Assembly (NCBI RefSeq): GCF_003696205.1
Contig: NZ_RFFI01000022.1
Coordinates: 1 to 41,287, forward strand
Reading direction: 5' to 3'
DNA length: 41,287 bases
From: Cellulomonas triticagri
GTDB lineage: Bacteria; Actinomycetota; Actinomycetes; Actinomycetales; Cellulomonadaceae
The notes beneath the pieces are model-generated. The model made no database searches. It was not told where the DNA came from and saw nothing but the letters and a program-made list of their open reading frames with translations. Positions 14,311 to 23,380 of this stretch are shown here, one piece after another (position 1 is the first letter of the stretch; the number at the start of each line of letters is the position of its first letter). The position numbers and the translations under genes were made by a program.

Positions 14311-14874
14311 TCAGTCGTTCACGCGACCCAGGTAGCTGCCGTCACGCGTGTCGACCTTGACCTTCGTGTCCGACTCCAGGAACAGCGGGACCTGGATCGT
14401 GTAGCCCGTCTCCAGGGTCGCCGGCTTGGTGCCACCCGTGGAGCGGTCGCCCTGCAGGCCCGGCTCCGTGTAGGTCACCATCAGCACGGCCGACGGCGGC
14501 AGCTCGACGTACAGCGGCACGCCCTCGTTGGTCGCGACCATCGCGTTGGTCGACTCCAGCATGAAGTTCGCGGCGTCGCCGACCGTCGCGGCCGGGACCG
14601 TGATCTGGTCGTAGGTGTCCGTGTCCATGAACACGAAGTCCTCGCCGTCCTTGTACAAGTACTGCATGTCGCGCTTGTCGACGTTCGCGGTCTCGATCTT
14701 CAGACCCGCGTTGAACGTCTTGTCGACGACCTTGCCGGACAGGACGTTCTTCAGCTTGGTGCGCACGAACGCGCCACCCTTGCCGGGCTTGACGTGCTGG
14801 AACTCGATGACCGTCCAGAGCTGGCCGTCGATCTTCAGCACGGTGCCGTTCTTGAGGTCGTTCGTCGTCGCCAC
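14311..14874 (-). CDS. efp: Elongation factor P
   Basis: EF-P relieves ribosome stalling at polyproline sequences. The 187-aa protein has the three-domain layout: N-terminal KOW-like domain with [14 protein letters not shown] and the loop [10 protein letters not shown], whose tip lysine is about residue 32, then [24 protein letters not shown], and the OB-fold end with GYTIQVPLF. The GTG at 14874 ([10 protein letters not shown]) is chosen because AGGAAG lies 8 nt upstream and homology begins there, although the open frame extends further. It is cotranscribed with nusB. Confidence 0.96.
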   Translation of the reverse strand: MATTNDLKNGTVLKIDGQLWTVIEFQHVKPGKGGAFVRTKLKNVLSGKVVDKTFNAGLKIETANVDKRDMQYLYKDGEDFVFMDTDTYDQITVPAATVGDAANFMLESTNAMVATNEGVPLYVELPPSAVLMVTYTEPGLQGDRSTGGTKPATLETGYTIQVPLFLESDTKVKVDTRDGSYLGRVND

Positions 14875-15050
14875 GTCACTGCTTCCTGTCAGGGGTCTCG
14901 GTCGCCCCACCACGCGCGTCCGCGTCGGGACGGGGCTGGGCCGTCGGACATCTTAGCGTGCGGACGTCGGCGCGCCCTTCGCACTCGGTCCAGCCGTGCC
15001 GCGGGCATGGGGTGAGCGCCGCGTGCGATCGCACTTCGACCGCCGCCCGA
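14875..15050. other. efp leader and upstream intergenic region
   Basis: These 176 bp separate the small membrane-protein gene at 15051 from efp. They contain the candidate efp -10 at 14950-14955 and a leader of about 70 nt. No gene is supported here, and no strong terminator was seen for the upstream gene. Confidence 0.6.
14950..14955 (-). promoter_or_regulatory. Candidate -10 element of efp-nusB
   Basis: TAAGAT on the minus strand is a close match to the actinobacterial -10 consensus and would give a leader of about 70 nt before the efp GTG. The -35 position (AGGGCG-like) is poor, so recognition may depend on the -10 alone. Confidence 0.45.
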
Positions 15051-15449
15051 TCAGCCCTGTGTGACCACGACACCTGCGCACACGCCGACGGCGAGCACCA
15101 GCAACGATGCGTACACGAGCATCACACGGCGTACCGGCCGGGAGTTCCGGGCCGCCACGCGCCTGCTGCTGCCACTCTCACGCAGGTCGAACTGCGTGCG
15201 CGCAAGCAGCGCAGCCCCGGCCAGAGCCGCCGCAGCCAGGCTCAGTGGCAGGCTCGGCCACCATGGCAGCAGGACGGCGGTGAGGACACCGGCGGTGAGC
15301 AGCACGACAGGCGCCCATCGCCACCGGCGGATGCGCAGATCGGTCGCTTCACGCGGTGGGATGGTCGCCGCGCCGGTGGTCACCAGCGCGAGCAATCCTG
15401 CGAACAACAGGATCCCGACGGATACCGCGCTACGGACATCGTCGGTCAC
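15051..15449 (-). CDS. Small multi-spanning membrane protein, unknown function
   Basis: Not recognised by family. The 132-aa protein starting at the GTG at 15449 (AAGGA 6-7 nt upstream) begins MTDDVRSAVSVGILLF. It shows about four hydrophobic segments: residues 9-28, 45-64, 68-85 and 112-130. Between segments one and two is a charged loop ending IRRWRWAP; a loop LPWWPSLPLS links two and three; a basic stretch SSRRVAARNSRPVRRVML precedes the last. A longer open frame exists upstream but is not membrane-like and lacks a ribosome site. It resembles the next gene upstream (15700-16113) in topology and in the WxxAPV and RRV(M/I)L stretches, so the two may be diverged duplicates. Confidence 0.7.
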   Translation of the reverse strand: MTDDVRSAVSVGILLFAGLLALVTTGAATIPPREATDLRIRRWRWAPVVLLTAGVLTAVLLPWWPSLPLSLAAAALAGAALLARTQFDLRESGSSRRVAARNSRPVRRVMLVYASLLVLAVGVCAGVVVTQG

Positions 15450-15699
15450 AGCCAGTCCTTCGAGCACCCGTTCGGATTCGATCCCGGCACGTTCATGTAC
15501 ATGTTCACGTTCCCCGTTGTCTCGAACACCCCCGTTCGGGCCGAACTGCCAGCTGTAGGGTCGCGGTGACGTGCCGCGCAGACCACGCCGTGCCGCTGAC
15601 GAAAGCAAGGCCAGCAGACCCCACCCCCGCGACCGCGGCCTGAACGAGCGCCCGTCGGGGGCCTCGGCCGCCCGACCACGTGCCGTTCGTGGCGGCGCC
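15450..15699. other. Intergenic region between the two small membrane-protein genes
   Basis: About 250 bp without a supported gene. It contains two copies of CACGTTC (15488-15494 and 15506-15512) flanking a perfect palindrome CATGTACATG (15494-15503), located 39-63 nt upstream of the gene starting at 15449. A promoter probably lies here, but I could not assign hexamers with confidence. Confidence 0.5.
15488..15512. repeat. Palindrome with flanking direct repeats
   Basis: CACGTTC is repeated 18 bp apart, with CATGTACATG between and overlapping the first copy. Its position just upstream of a small membrane-protein gene would suit a regulator site. Nothing identifies the regulator. Confidence 0.35.
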
Positions 15700-16113
15700 T
15701 CATCTGCCCGCCACCAGCGATCCGATCTGCAGCAGCAGCGCTCCAGTCATCAGGATCACGCGCCGCCACCGCCAGGGATCGGTCACCGCGTTCGGCGCCA
15801 CGAACCTGCCGCCGGACCGCCACCGGCGAAGCGATGCGGGCATCCCCTGCTCCGTCGCACGGGACGGTCGATGTCCCAGCGCGACGAGCGACAGCGCGAG
15901 AGCCAGGGCCGAGACCCCGCGAGGCACCCATCCCGCGGCCACGAGCAGTCCGACGGCACAACCGACGACCGACATGACCGGAGCGACAGCCCAGGAAGCC
16001 CGGTAGAACGATCCTGAACGAAACCCCGTGCCGCTTGCCGCGTACAGGTCGCAGACCAGCGCGACCGCAAGGAGCGCAACCGACCACGTCTGTCTGTCAG
16101 CCGCGGCAGGCAC
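15700..16113 (-). CDS. Small multi-spanning membrane protein, unknown function
   Basis: Not recognised by family. The GTG at 16113 is preceded by GGGAG at 6 nt and gives a 137-aa protein beginning VPAAADRQTWSVALLAVALV. Hydrophobic segments lie at about 9-29, 42-63, 66-82 and 118-136. Between the third and fourth is a basic soluble loop (HRPSRATEQGMPASLRRWRS). The WAVAPV and WRWRRVIL stretches echo the neighbouring 132-aa protein. It follows the DUF6188-like gene on the same strand by 179 nt. Codon use is still high-GC but the gene has no conserved actinobacterial context, which marks this as an accessory region. Confidence 0.65.
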   Translation of the reverse strand: MPAAADRQTWSVALLAVALVCDLYAASGTGFRSGSFYRASWAVAPVMSVVGCAVGLLVAAGWVPRGVSALALALSLVALGHRPSRATEQGMPASLRRWRSGGRFVAPNAVTDPWRWRRVILMTGALLLQIGSLVAGR

Positions 16114-16174
16114 TGTGCTCCCAGGTCCACGCCCTCGAGGCCCCGCTCGCTCTCGCTGACCTCCTCGCGACGGC

Positions 16175-16198
16175 ACCGACGCGCGTCGCGGCGTCGGT
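16175..16198 (-). repeat. Hairpin between the DUF6188-like gene and the 137-aa membrane protein
   Basis: Perfect 8-bp arms ACCGACGC and GCGTCGGT enclose an 8-base GC-rich loop. It lies downstream of the DUF6188-like stop and 62 nt before the next start. It could be a weak terminator or a leader structure. Confidence 0.35.
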
Positions 16199-16292
16199 CG
16201 TGCTCGGCAGTCCCGCTGTCACTCGACCGACTCCTGTTCCCCGGCGGCGAGCGCCAACCTCCCGTGGTCAGGCGCTCCCGCATCGTGGCAGG

Positions 16293-16835
16293 TCAGCGAC
16301 GCCGGCGGTGCCCGAACCGGCGTGAACCGCCCGTTCGCCACCATCGCCCGGTCGAACCGCCCCACCGGGCCACCGGGCCACCGGGCCACCGGGCCACCGG
16401 GCCACCGGGCCACTGGGCCACCGTTCCCCCGGGAACGGACACCACGAGGAGCCCGCTGGGACCGCTGAGGGTCCACGCCTCGACGTCCGGGTCCGCGGCG
16501 CACTCGAGCACGGTGCCGTCGGCGATCTCGACCCGGACGGCACCGGCCTCGGTCACAGCGACGCCGACGACGACGCGGCCGAGAATTCCCAAGACGGCAG
16601 CGGACCCGCCGACTGGCGCGCCCGGGTCCACCTGCGTCACGCCGTCGCGCTCGACGACGCCGAACGCGCACTCCAGGCGCAGCTCCGCCCCGCCCTCGAA
16701 CACGAGCGTGACCGCACGGTCGAACACCACCCGGTCGACCTCGCGCCCGACCAGCACGGACCACAGCGCTTCCACGGAACCGCTGGCCCCCGGCACCACC
16801 GGCACCGTCCACCCCCGTTGATCGCCACCACCCAC
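16293..16835 (-). CDS. DUF6188-like protein with repeat-extended C terminus
   Basis: The core resembles the DUF6188 family of small beta-rich proteins of unknown function: SVEALWSVLVGREVDRVVFD near residue 20-40, LVFEGGAELRLECAFG, VLGILGRVVVGV near 82, ADGTVLECAADPDVEAWTLS, and SGLLVVSVPGGTVAQW near 127-142, where relatives normally end. Here translation continues for 38 residues, first through WPGGPVARWPGGPVARW, encoded by an 8-bp tandem repeat, then through a basic tail ending RFGHRRRR. The GTG at 16835 lies 10 nt after GGAGG; another GTG two codons earlier is possible. It is divergent from the plus-strand gene at 16961. Domain assignment is from memory of the family pattern. Confidence 0.68.
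   Translation of the reverse strand: MGGGDQRGWTVPVVPGASGSVEALWSVLVGREVDRVVFDRAVTLVFEGGAELRLECAFGVVERDGVTQVDPGAPVGGSAAVLGILGRVVVGVAVTEAGAVRVEIADGTVLECAADPDVEAWTLSGPSGLLVVSVPGGTVAQWPGGPVARWPGGPVARWGGSTGRWWRTGGSRRFGHRRRR
16362..16417. repeat. 8-bp tandem repeat (CCACCGGG)n inside the DUF6188-like gene
   Basis: Six exact copies of CCACCGGG (16362-16409) followed by one variant, CCACTGGG (16410-16417), then a degenerate copy. The unit is not a multiple of three, so three units (24 bp) code for eight residues and any other change in copy number shifts the reading frame of the 3' end. Confidence 0.95.
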
Positions 16836-16960
16836 GGTCACCGATCCTCCCGCACACGCCATCTGATCCGGGTCCAGGCGACAGGTCGTCCTGGTCGGCG
16901 AACGGGTGACGGTGTCGTCCGTCCCCCCCGCACGCGGGCCCGAGGAGCCAAGGTGGTGGC

Positions 16961-17557
16961 GTGGAGCGCACCAGGTCGACGGCGGCACGGCCGGCGCCTC
17001 CCCCGCGGCGTCGCGCTGGTCCGCGCCCCGTCGTGTCCCGGCTCAGGTTGTCGACGCGGATACTCGTCGTCACGGCGTTCGCGCCCGTGTTCCTGACGAC
17101 CATCTCCGGGCGCGGGCGGTCGACGTGCTCGCTGGCGTGCTTCGCGATGGATCGGTCCGGCCCGACCGGCGGGTGGATGCTGCTGATCTACCTCACCTGG
17201 CTCGCGGGACCGGCAGGCGCGGCGTATCTCGCGGTGCGGTGCCGCGCGGCCGTCGAGGCCGGGCGGCTGACCGTGCGCACGGCGACCCGGACGCGGAGCG
17301 TCCCGCTCGCCGAGGTCGAGTCCGGCACGGTCATCACAAGACGCGCTCGGTGGGGCACCTCGACCGAGGTGCGTCTGCTCGTGCTCGGGAGAGGTGGCGG
17401 CGTGCACTTCCACGTCACCGATCGTGGCGGTGTGTGGCACGGCGCCCGCGCGTCCGACCTGCTGGTGTCCGCCGGCATCCCGGTCGAACGAGACCACCGC
17501 GAGCACACGGCGACCGAGTTCGACCACCTGGTGCTCGGGGGGCGCGGCTCCGACTGA
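16961..17557 (+). CDS. Membrane protein with soluble PH-like C-terminal domain, unknown function
   Basis: The only convincing plus-strand gene in the window. The 198-aa product has a basic N terminus and two hydrophobic segments: about residues 32-49 (RILVVTAFAPVFLTTI) and 70-95 (GGWMLLIYLTWLAGPAG). A soluble beta-rich domain follows, with GRLTVRTATRTRSVPLAEVE, TEVRLLVLG and GGVHFHVTDRGG, which looks like a bacterial PH or DUF-type membrane-sensor domain. The GTG at 16961 follows AAGG by 7 nt; an alternative GTG at 17033 would remove the basic tail. It is divergent from the DUF6188-like gene, with a 125-bp gap, and convergent with the 58-aa gene, whose stop is 5 nt away. Function is not recognised. 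Confidence 0.68.
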   Translation: MERTRSTAARPAPPPRRRAGPRPVVSRLRLSTRILVVTAFAPVFLTTISGRGRSTCSLACFAMDRSGPTGGWMLLIYLTWLAGPAGAAYLAVRCRAAVEAGRLTVRTATRTRSVPLAEVESGTVITRRARWGTSTEVRLLVLGRGGGVHFHVTDRGGVWHGARASDLLVSAGIPVERDHREHTATEFDHLVLGGRGSD

Positions 17558-17562
17558 TCCCG

Positions 17563-17739
17563 TCAGGCCTCCGTGGTCGCGTGGACGACCGGGCCGTTCA
17601 GGCTGTTGGCGACGACGACCGAGAGCAGCTCCACCAACCACCGCAGGCGCTGCGCCAGGATGTCGTCCGGTTCGCCGTCCTCCTCGCGGTCGAACCGGTC
17701 GAGGTTGTCCAGCGTCCACGTGACCTGACGCCGATGCAC
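17563..17739 (-). CDS. 58-aa hypothetical protein, last gene of the satD-like operon
   Basis: A small ORF on the minus strand, starting at GTG 17739 and 25 nt downstream of the membrane-protein gene. The sequence VHRRQVTWTLDNLDRFDREE is followed by an acidic patch, DGEPDDILAQRLRWLVELL, then a hydrophobic stretch (LLSVVVANSLNG). The mixture of charged helix and amphipathic C-terminal helix looks like a real protein, not random high-GC frame. No strong ribosome site is visible, so translation may depend on the upstream cistron. No family is recognised. Confidence 0.5.
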   Translation of the reverse strand: MHRRQVTWTLDNLDRFDREEDGEPDDILAQRLRWLVELLSVVVANSLNGPVVHATTEA

Positions 17740-17764
17740 GGTCGGGGCCGATCGGACGGCAGCG

Positions 17765-18226
17765 TCACCGCGTCAGCAGCCACCGCCCCAGCACCCCGGC
17801 CGCCCCGGCCCACACCAGCGACGCCAGCGTCCCGATGACGAACCGCTCCGACACCCCCGGGTCGTCCCCGCCGCGCAGCTCCGGGTACCGCCCGAGCCCC
17901 TTGATCGCCACGACGACGGCCACACCGCCGGGTTCCCCGGCGAGCAACGTCCCGGTCACGGCCAGCCGTTCCAGCACCCCGATCCACGTCCCGCCGCGCA
18001 GGCGCGCCCGGGCGCGGTCGCCGTCGGGTCCGTCCCCGGCGCGCCGCCGGCGTCCCCGGCGGGTGCCCGGGTCGACCTCGACCGGCTCGGGCTCGGGCAC
18101 CGCCGCCGGGTCCGCGGGCGGCGTCCGGTCGGCGAGCCGCAGCACCCCGGCGGCGGCCACCCAGCCGAGCCCGGCGCTCACCGCCAGCGCGGCGACCACC
18201 ACGACGGTCGTCCAGATCGGCGTCAC
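17765..18226 (-). CDS. Membrane protein with DUF3307-like C terminus, partner of the SatD-like protein
   Basis: A 153-aa protein whose GTG start overlaps the stop of the SatD-like gene by 4 nt, so the two are translationally coupled. Residues 5-32 form a membrane helix (TTVVVVAALAVSAGLGWVAA). A Pro/Glu- and Arg-rich linker follows. Residues 82-152 contain GTWIGVLERLAVTGTLLAG, GVAVVVAIKGLGRYPEL, and FVIGTLASLVWAGAAGVLGR. This pattern (G-x-W-I-G-x-LER, AIK-x-x-x-R, IGTL-x-S) matches the C-terminal end of DUF3307 membrane proteins, which are often encoded next to SatD-family genes. The full DUF3307 domain is not present. Function is unknown. Confidence 0.72.
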   Translation of the reverse strand: MTPIWTTVVVVAALAVSAGLGWVAAAGVLRLADRTPPADPAAVPEPEPVEVDPGTRRGRRRRAGDGPDGDRARARLRGGTWIGVLERLAVTGTLLAGEPGGVAVVVAIKGLGRYPELRGGDDPGVSERFVIGTLASLVWAGAAGVLGRWLLTR

Positions 18227-18882
18227 GCGTCGTCCTCCTCGTCGTCGGGACGCCCATCGTGTCCGTCGGCGGCGAGGAGGCGGAGCAGGCGCGCCGCGGC
18301 GGGTCGGGCGGCGACCTCCTCGTCCCAGAGGGCGGCGCCGAGCCGCGCGCTGACGGCCTGCTGGCTGATGCCGAGCGCGGCGGCGAGGTCCCCCTGCCGC
18401 GTCGTGCCCGCGGCCACGAGGTCCACGACGGACCAGCCCGCCGCGGTCCGGCGCGCGACGACCGCGCCGAGCAGCGCGAGGACACCCTCGGCCTCGGCGG
18501 CGAGCCCGGCGTCGGGTCCACGGACGGCGAGCGGGACGTGGCGCAGGCGGGACTTGGCGGCCTCGACGGCCTCGCGGGCGTGGATGAACGCGCTGCCGGA
18601 CGCCGCGCGCGACGAGGTCGGCAGCGGGGTGTCGACGGTGCCGGCGCCGATGCCGATGCTCCACCCCCCGGCCCGGACCAGGTGCAGGCTGAGCGCGACG
18701 ACGAGCTCGGGGTTGGCGAGCACGCCCTGGACCTCGTCGCCGACGGTGCGCTCGAACGGCAGCACGACCGCCCCGGGACCTGCGGCGACGAGCGGGGACG
18801 CCGTCGCGAGGTCGGCGAGCAGCGCGTCGACGCGGTCGCCGACGCGACGACTCCCCTCCTGGTCCACGGTCAGGGTCCACAT
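18223..18882 (-). CDS. SatD-family protein with C-terminal helix-turn-helix
   Basis: The 219-aa protein resembles the SatD family: LPFERTVGDEVQGVL near residue 41-55, WSIGIGAGTVDTPLP near 74-88, and ASGSAFIHAREAVEAAKSR near 94-112. A DNA-binding helix-turn-helix lies at about residues 160-184 (TRQGDLAAALGISQQAVSAR), so it may act as a transcription factor. The tail is acidic. The ATG at 18882 is chosen because a good promoter ends exactly there: TTGTAA, 17 bp, TAGCCT, then 7 nt to the ATG, implying a leaderless transcript. The -35 lies inside an array of repeated half-sites, and autoregulation by this protein is the simplest model. Its stop overlaps the downstream membrane-protein gene. Confidence 0.78.
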   Translation of the reverse strand: MWTLTVDQEGSRRVGDRVDALLADLATASPLVAAGPGAVVLPFERTVGDEVQGVLANPELVVALSLHLVRAGGWSIGIGAGTVDTPLPTSSRAASGSAFIHAREAVEAAKSRLRHVPLAVRGPDAGLAAEAEGVLALLGAVVARRTAAGWSVVDLVAAGTTRQGDLAAALGISQQAVSARLGAALWDEEVAARPAAARLLRLLAADGHDGRPDDEEDDA

Positions 18883-18889
18883 GGCTCCC

Positions 18890-18918
18890 AGGCTAGACCC
18901 TGGTAAGCCCACTTACAA
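18890..18918 (-). promoter_or_regulatory. Promoter of the satD-like operon (leaderless)
   Basis: Minus strand: -35 TTGTAA (18913-18918), 17-bp spacer, -10 TAGCCT (18890-18895), then 7 nt to the ATG at 18882. Spacing is ideal and the predicted start of transcription is the start codon. The -35 coincides with one half-site of the operator array. Confidence 0.65.
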
Positions 18919-18962
18919 CGGTTAGACATTGTAAGTTGCGTTACAAGCCTGTGGGCTTGTAG
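18901..18962. promoter_or_regulatory. Phased operator array upstream of the satD-like operon
   Basis: Alternating half-sites TTGTAA and TTACAA: TGGTAA (18901), TTACAA (18913), TTGTAA (18929), TTACAA (18941), TTGTAG (18957). Like half-sites recur at 28 bp, inward pairs are separated by 6 bp and outward pairs by 10 bp. The central ACTTACAA and TTGTAAGT form an 8-bp inverted repeat. The stretch is conspicuously AT-rich for this genome and covers the -35 of the promoter. Confidence 0.75.
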
Positions 18963-18966
18963 GCGC

Positions 18967-21826
<2,860 letters not shown>

Positions 21827-21854
21827 GGGCTGGATTCTTCCACGTCACCGGGAC

Positions 21855-21897
21855 ACGACCGCGCCCCGGTCCACGTCGTGGGCCGGGGCGCGGTCGT
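21855..21897 (-). terminator. Strong hairpin ending the pilus operon
   Basis: Perfect 15-bp arms ACGACCGCGCCCCGG (21855-21869) and CCGGGGCGCGGTCGT (21883-21897), with an inner CCAC/GTGG pairing in the 13-base loop. It starts 11 nt after the pilO stop. No T-tract follows, but the stem is long and symmetrical. Confidence 0.75.
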
Positions 21898-21908
21898 ACG
21901 TCGGGGGC

Positions 21909-22700
21909 TCAGCCCACCGGGGCGAACGGGTTGCCCTGACCGCTGGGAACCGGCAGGGCCTCCTTCTCCAGGTCGCTCGTGTCAGTGACGACGGCGCTGT
22001 CCGTGAGGACGTAGGCGTAGCCCGCGATCGTGAGCTCGATGTCCCCGTCGTTGGTGGCGGGACGACCGGCGTTCGAACCAGCCGCTTCCTGGGTCACGGC
22101 GTTGATCGTGGAGACGAGGTAGAGCCGACTCGCCTCGGTCTGCAGCGATCGCAGGAACGCCACGGACCCCTCGTACGAACCGATCGACGTCATGCTGATC
22201 GGAATCGCGTAGAAGCCGGGAAGCGCCAGCGGCGCGCTCGCGTCCGTCGTGCCGTCGGTGGTCGACTCGTCCGACGTGCCGTCCGCAGCGGCATCCTCCG
22301 CCGGCGCCGTCTCGTCCGTGCCGACCTCGGGGGTGACGACGGTCGCCACGAACTGCTGGGGGACGCTCGGCGCCACCGCGGTGATCGTGACCCCCGCTGC
22401 CGAAGCGAGGTCCTGCAGCTCCCGGCTGATACTCGCCCCGTCGCCGGTGGTCGGCATCTGCAGACGCAGGGCGGCGAGCTCAGCCCGGTACTCCTCCATG
22501 TGCGTGAACTGCTCCTGCAGCTGGATGATCTCCAGCTCGAGGAGCTCGTTCTGCTGGAGCTGGCTCTCCGTCTGGGCGGAATCCTCCGCCGCAGCGGCGG
22601 TCACGGGCTCGATCAGCAGGAACCATCCCGCGACCAGCAGCAGCACGGCGACCGCGGCGGTCCCGCCCACCCACACCTTCGCGCTGGTCTGACGCCTCAC
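21909..22700 (-). CDS. pilO: Type IV pilus inner-platform protein PilO
   Basis: PilO pairs with PilN to form the periplasm-facing part of the type IV pilus alignment complex. The 263-aa protein has a transmembrane helix at about residues 11-30 and a coiled-coil region at about 41-80 (SQLQQNELLELEIIQLQEQF). It ends with a PilO-type fold (LPGFYAIPISMTSIGSYEG, FLRSLQTEASRLYLVS). Between these, residues 125-157 are acidic and Thr/Asp/Ala-rich, an insertion I would call disordered. The GTG at 22700 overlaps the pilN stop by 4 nt. A strong terminator follows. Confidence 0.87.
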   Translation of the reverse strand: MRRQTSAKVWVGGTAAVAVLLLVAGWFLLIEPVTAAAAEDSAQTESQLQQNELLELEIIQLQEQFTHMEEYRAELAALRLQMPTTGDGASISRELQDLASAAGVTITAVAPSVPQQFVATVVTPEVGTDETAPAEDAAADGTSDESTTDGTTDASAPLALPGFYAIPISMTSIGSYEGSVAFLRSLQTEASRLYLVSTINAVTQEAAGSNAGRPATNDGDIELTIAGYAYVLTDSAVVTDTSDLEKEALPVPSGQGNPFAPVG

Positions 22701-23380
22701 TGCTCGACCTCCGGCTCGAACCGACCCGAGAGGGCCGAGGGAAGCAGGTCGACGGACGCCTGCACCTGGTAGAAGACGACTCCGTCCTCCTCGCTGATCG
22801 AGGCGGAGGAGAACCACGGGTTGGACATGCCGGAGACGCCCTCGATCGCGTCGATCCACGCCGCCGTGTCCGGGAGAGTCAACGACCGTGCCGTGAAGGC
22901 GACCTGGCCGATGGTCGTCCCCGAGAGCGGGTTGGTGCTACCTCCGTAGGGCTGTCCCGGAGCGCCGACCGCGACCGAGATCGAGTCGTAGGAGACCCCC
23001 TCCGGCGTGACGGCGCGCAGGGCCTCCAGGTAGTCCGGCCACAGGATCTCGGAGCTCATCGCCTGCTGACGGGCGATCTCCGCCGTCGCGATGTCGGAGA
23101 GGACCTGCGGGACCTCCGCGTACTGGGCCTTCTCGTCCTGCAGTCGCGTCGTCTCGGCCTGCGCCGCCGTCAGCTCCGACGCCGCGTGACGGGCGAGGAA
23201 CAGCGAGCCGACGTAGCCGAGCGCGATGACGAGCAGGACTACGGCGAGCGCCAGGACCAGCAGGCGCTTCGTCGACTTGAGTCGACGGCCCTGCGTGACC
23301 TCCGCGGGCAGCAGATTGACCTGGGGCCACGTGTCGACGGGAGCAGCGTCCGGGCGACGGGTGGGTGCGGTGACACTCAT
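22697..23380 (-). CDS. pilN: Type IV pilus inner-platform protein PilN
   Basis: PilN is a bitopic membrane protein whose short cytoplasmic tail binds PilM. The 227-aa protein shows the PilM-docking motif VNLLP at residues 21-25, a transmembrane helix at about 40-62 (LLVLALAVVLLVIALGYVGS), a coiled coil near 66-105, and a ferredoxin-like periplasmic domain. The ATG at 23380 overlaps the pilM stop by 4 nt, and the stop overlaps pilO by 4 nt. Confidence 0.9.
   Translation of the reverse strand: MSVTAPTRRPDAAPVDTWPQVNLLPAEVTQGRRLKSTKRLLVLALAVVLLVIALGYVGSLFLARHAASELTAAQAETTRLQDEKAQYAEVPQVLSDIATAEIARQQAMSSEILWPDYLEALRAVTPEGVSYDSISVAVGAPGQPYGGSTNPLSGTTIGQVAFTARSLTLPDTAAWIDAIEGVSGMSNPWFSSASISEEDGVVFYQVQASVDLLPSALSGRFEPEVEQ

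Noticed and set aside
14958..15569. Plus-strand open frames across the 15-kb region
   Set aside because: They lack ribosome sites and read as low-complexity Arg/His/Gln sequence, whereas the minus strand encodes plausible membrane helices with Shine-Dalgarno-preceded starts.
16362..16417. Possible CRISPR array
   Set aside because: The 8-bp units are directly adjacent with no spacers; it is a simple tandem repeat within a coding sequence.
16264..16821. 185-codon plus-strand frame over the DUF6188-like gene
   Set aside because: The sequence is Thr/Pro/Ser-rich shadow translation; the opposite strand has a coherent domain and a good ribosome site.
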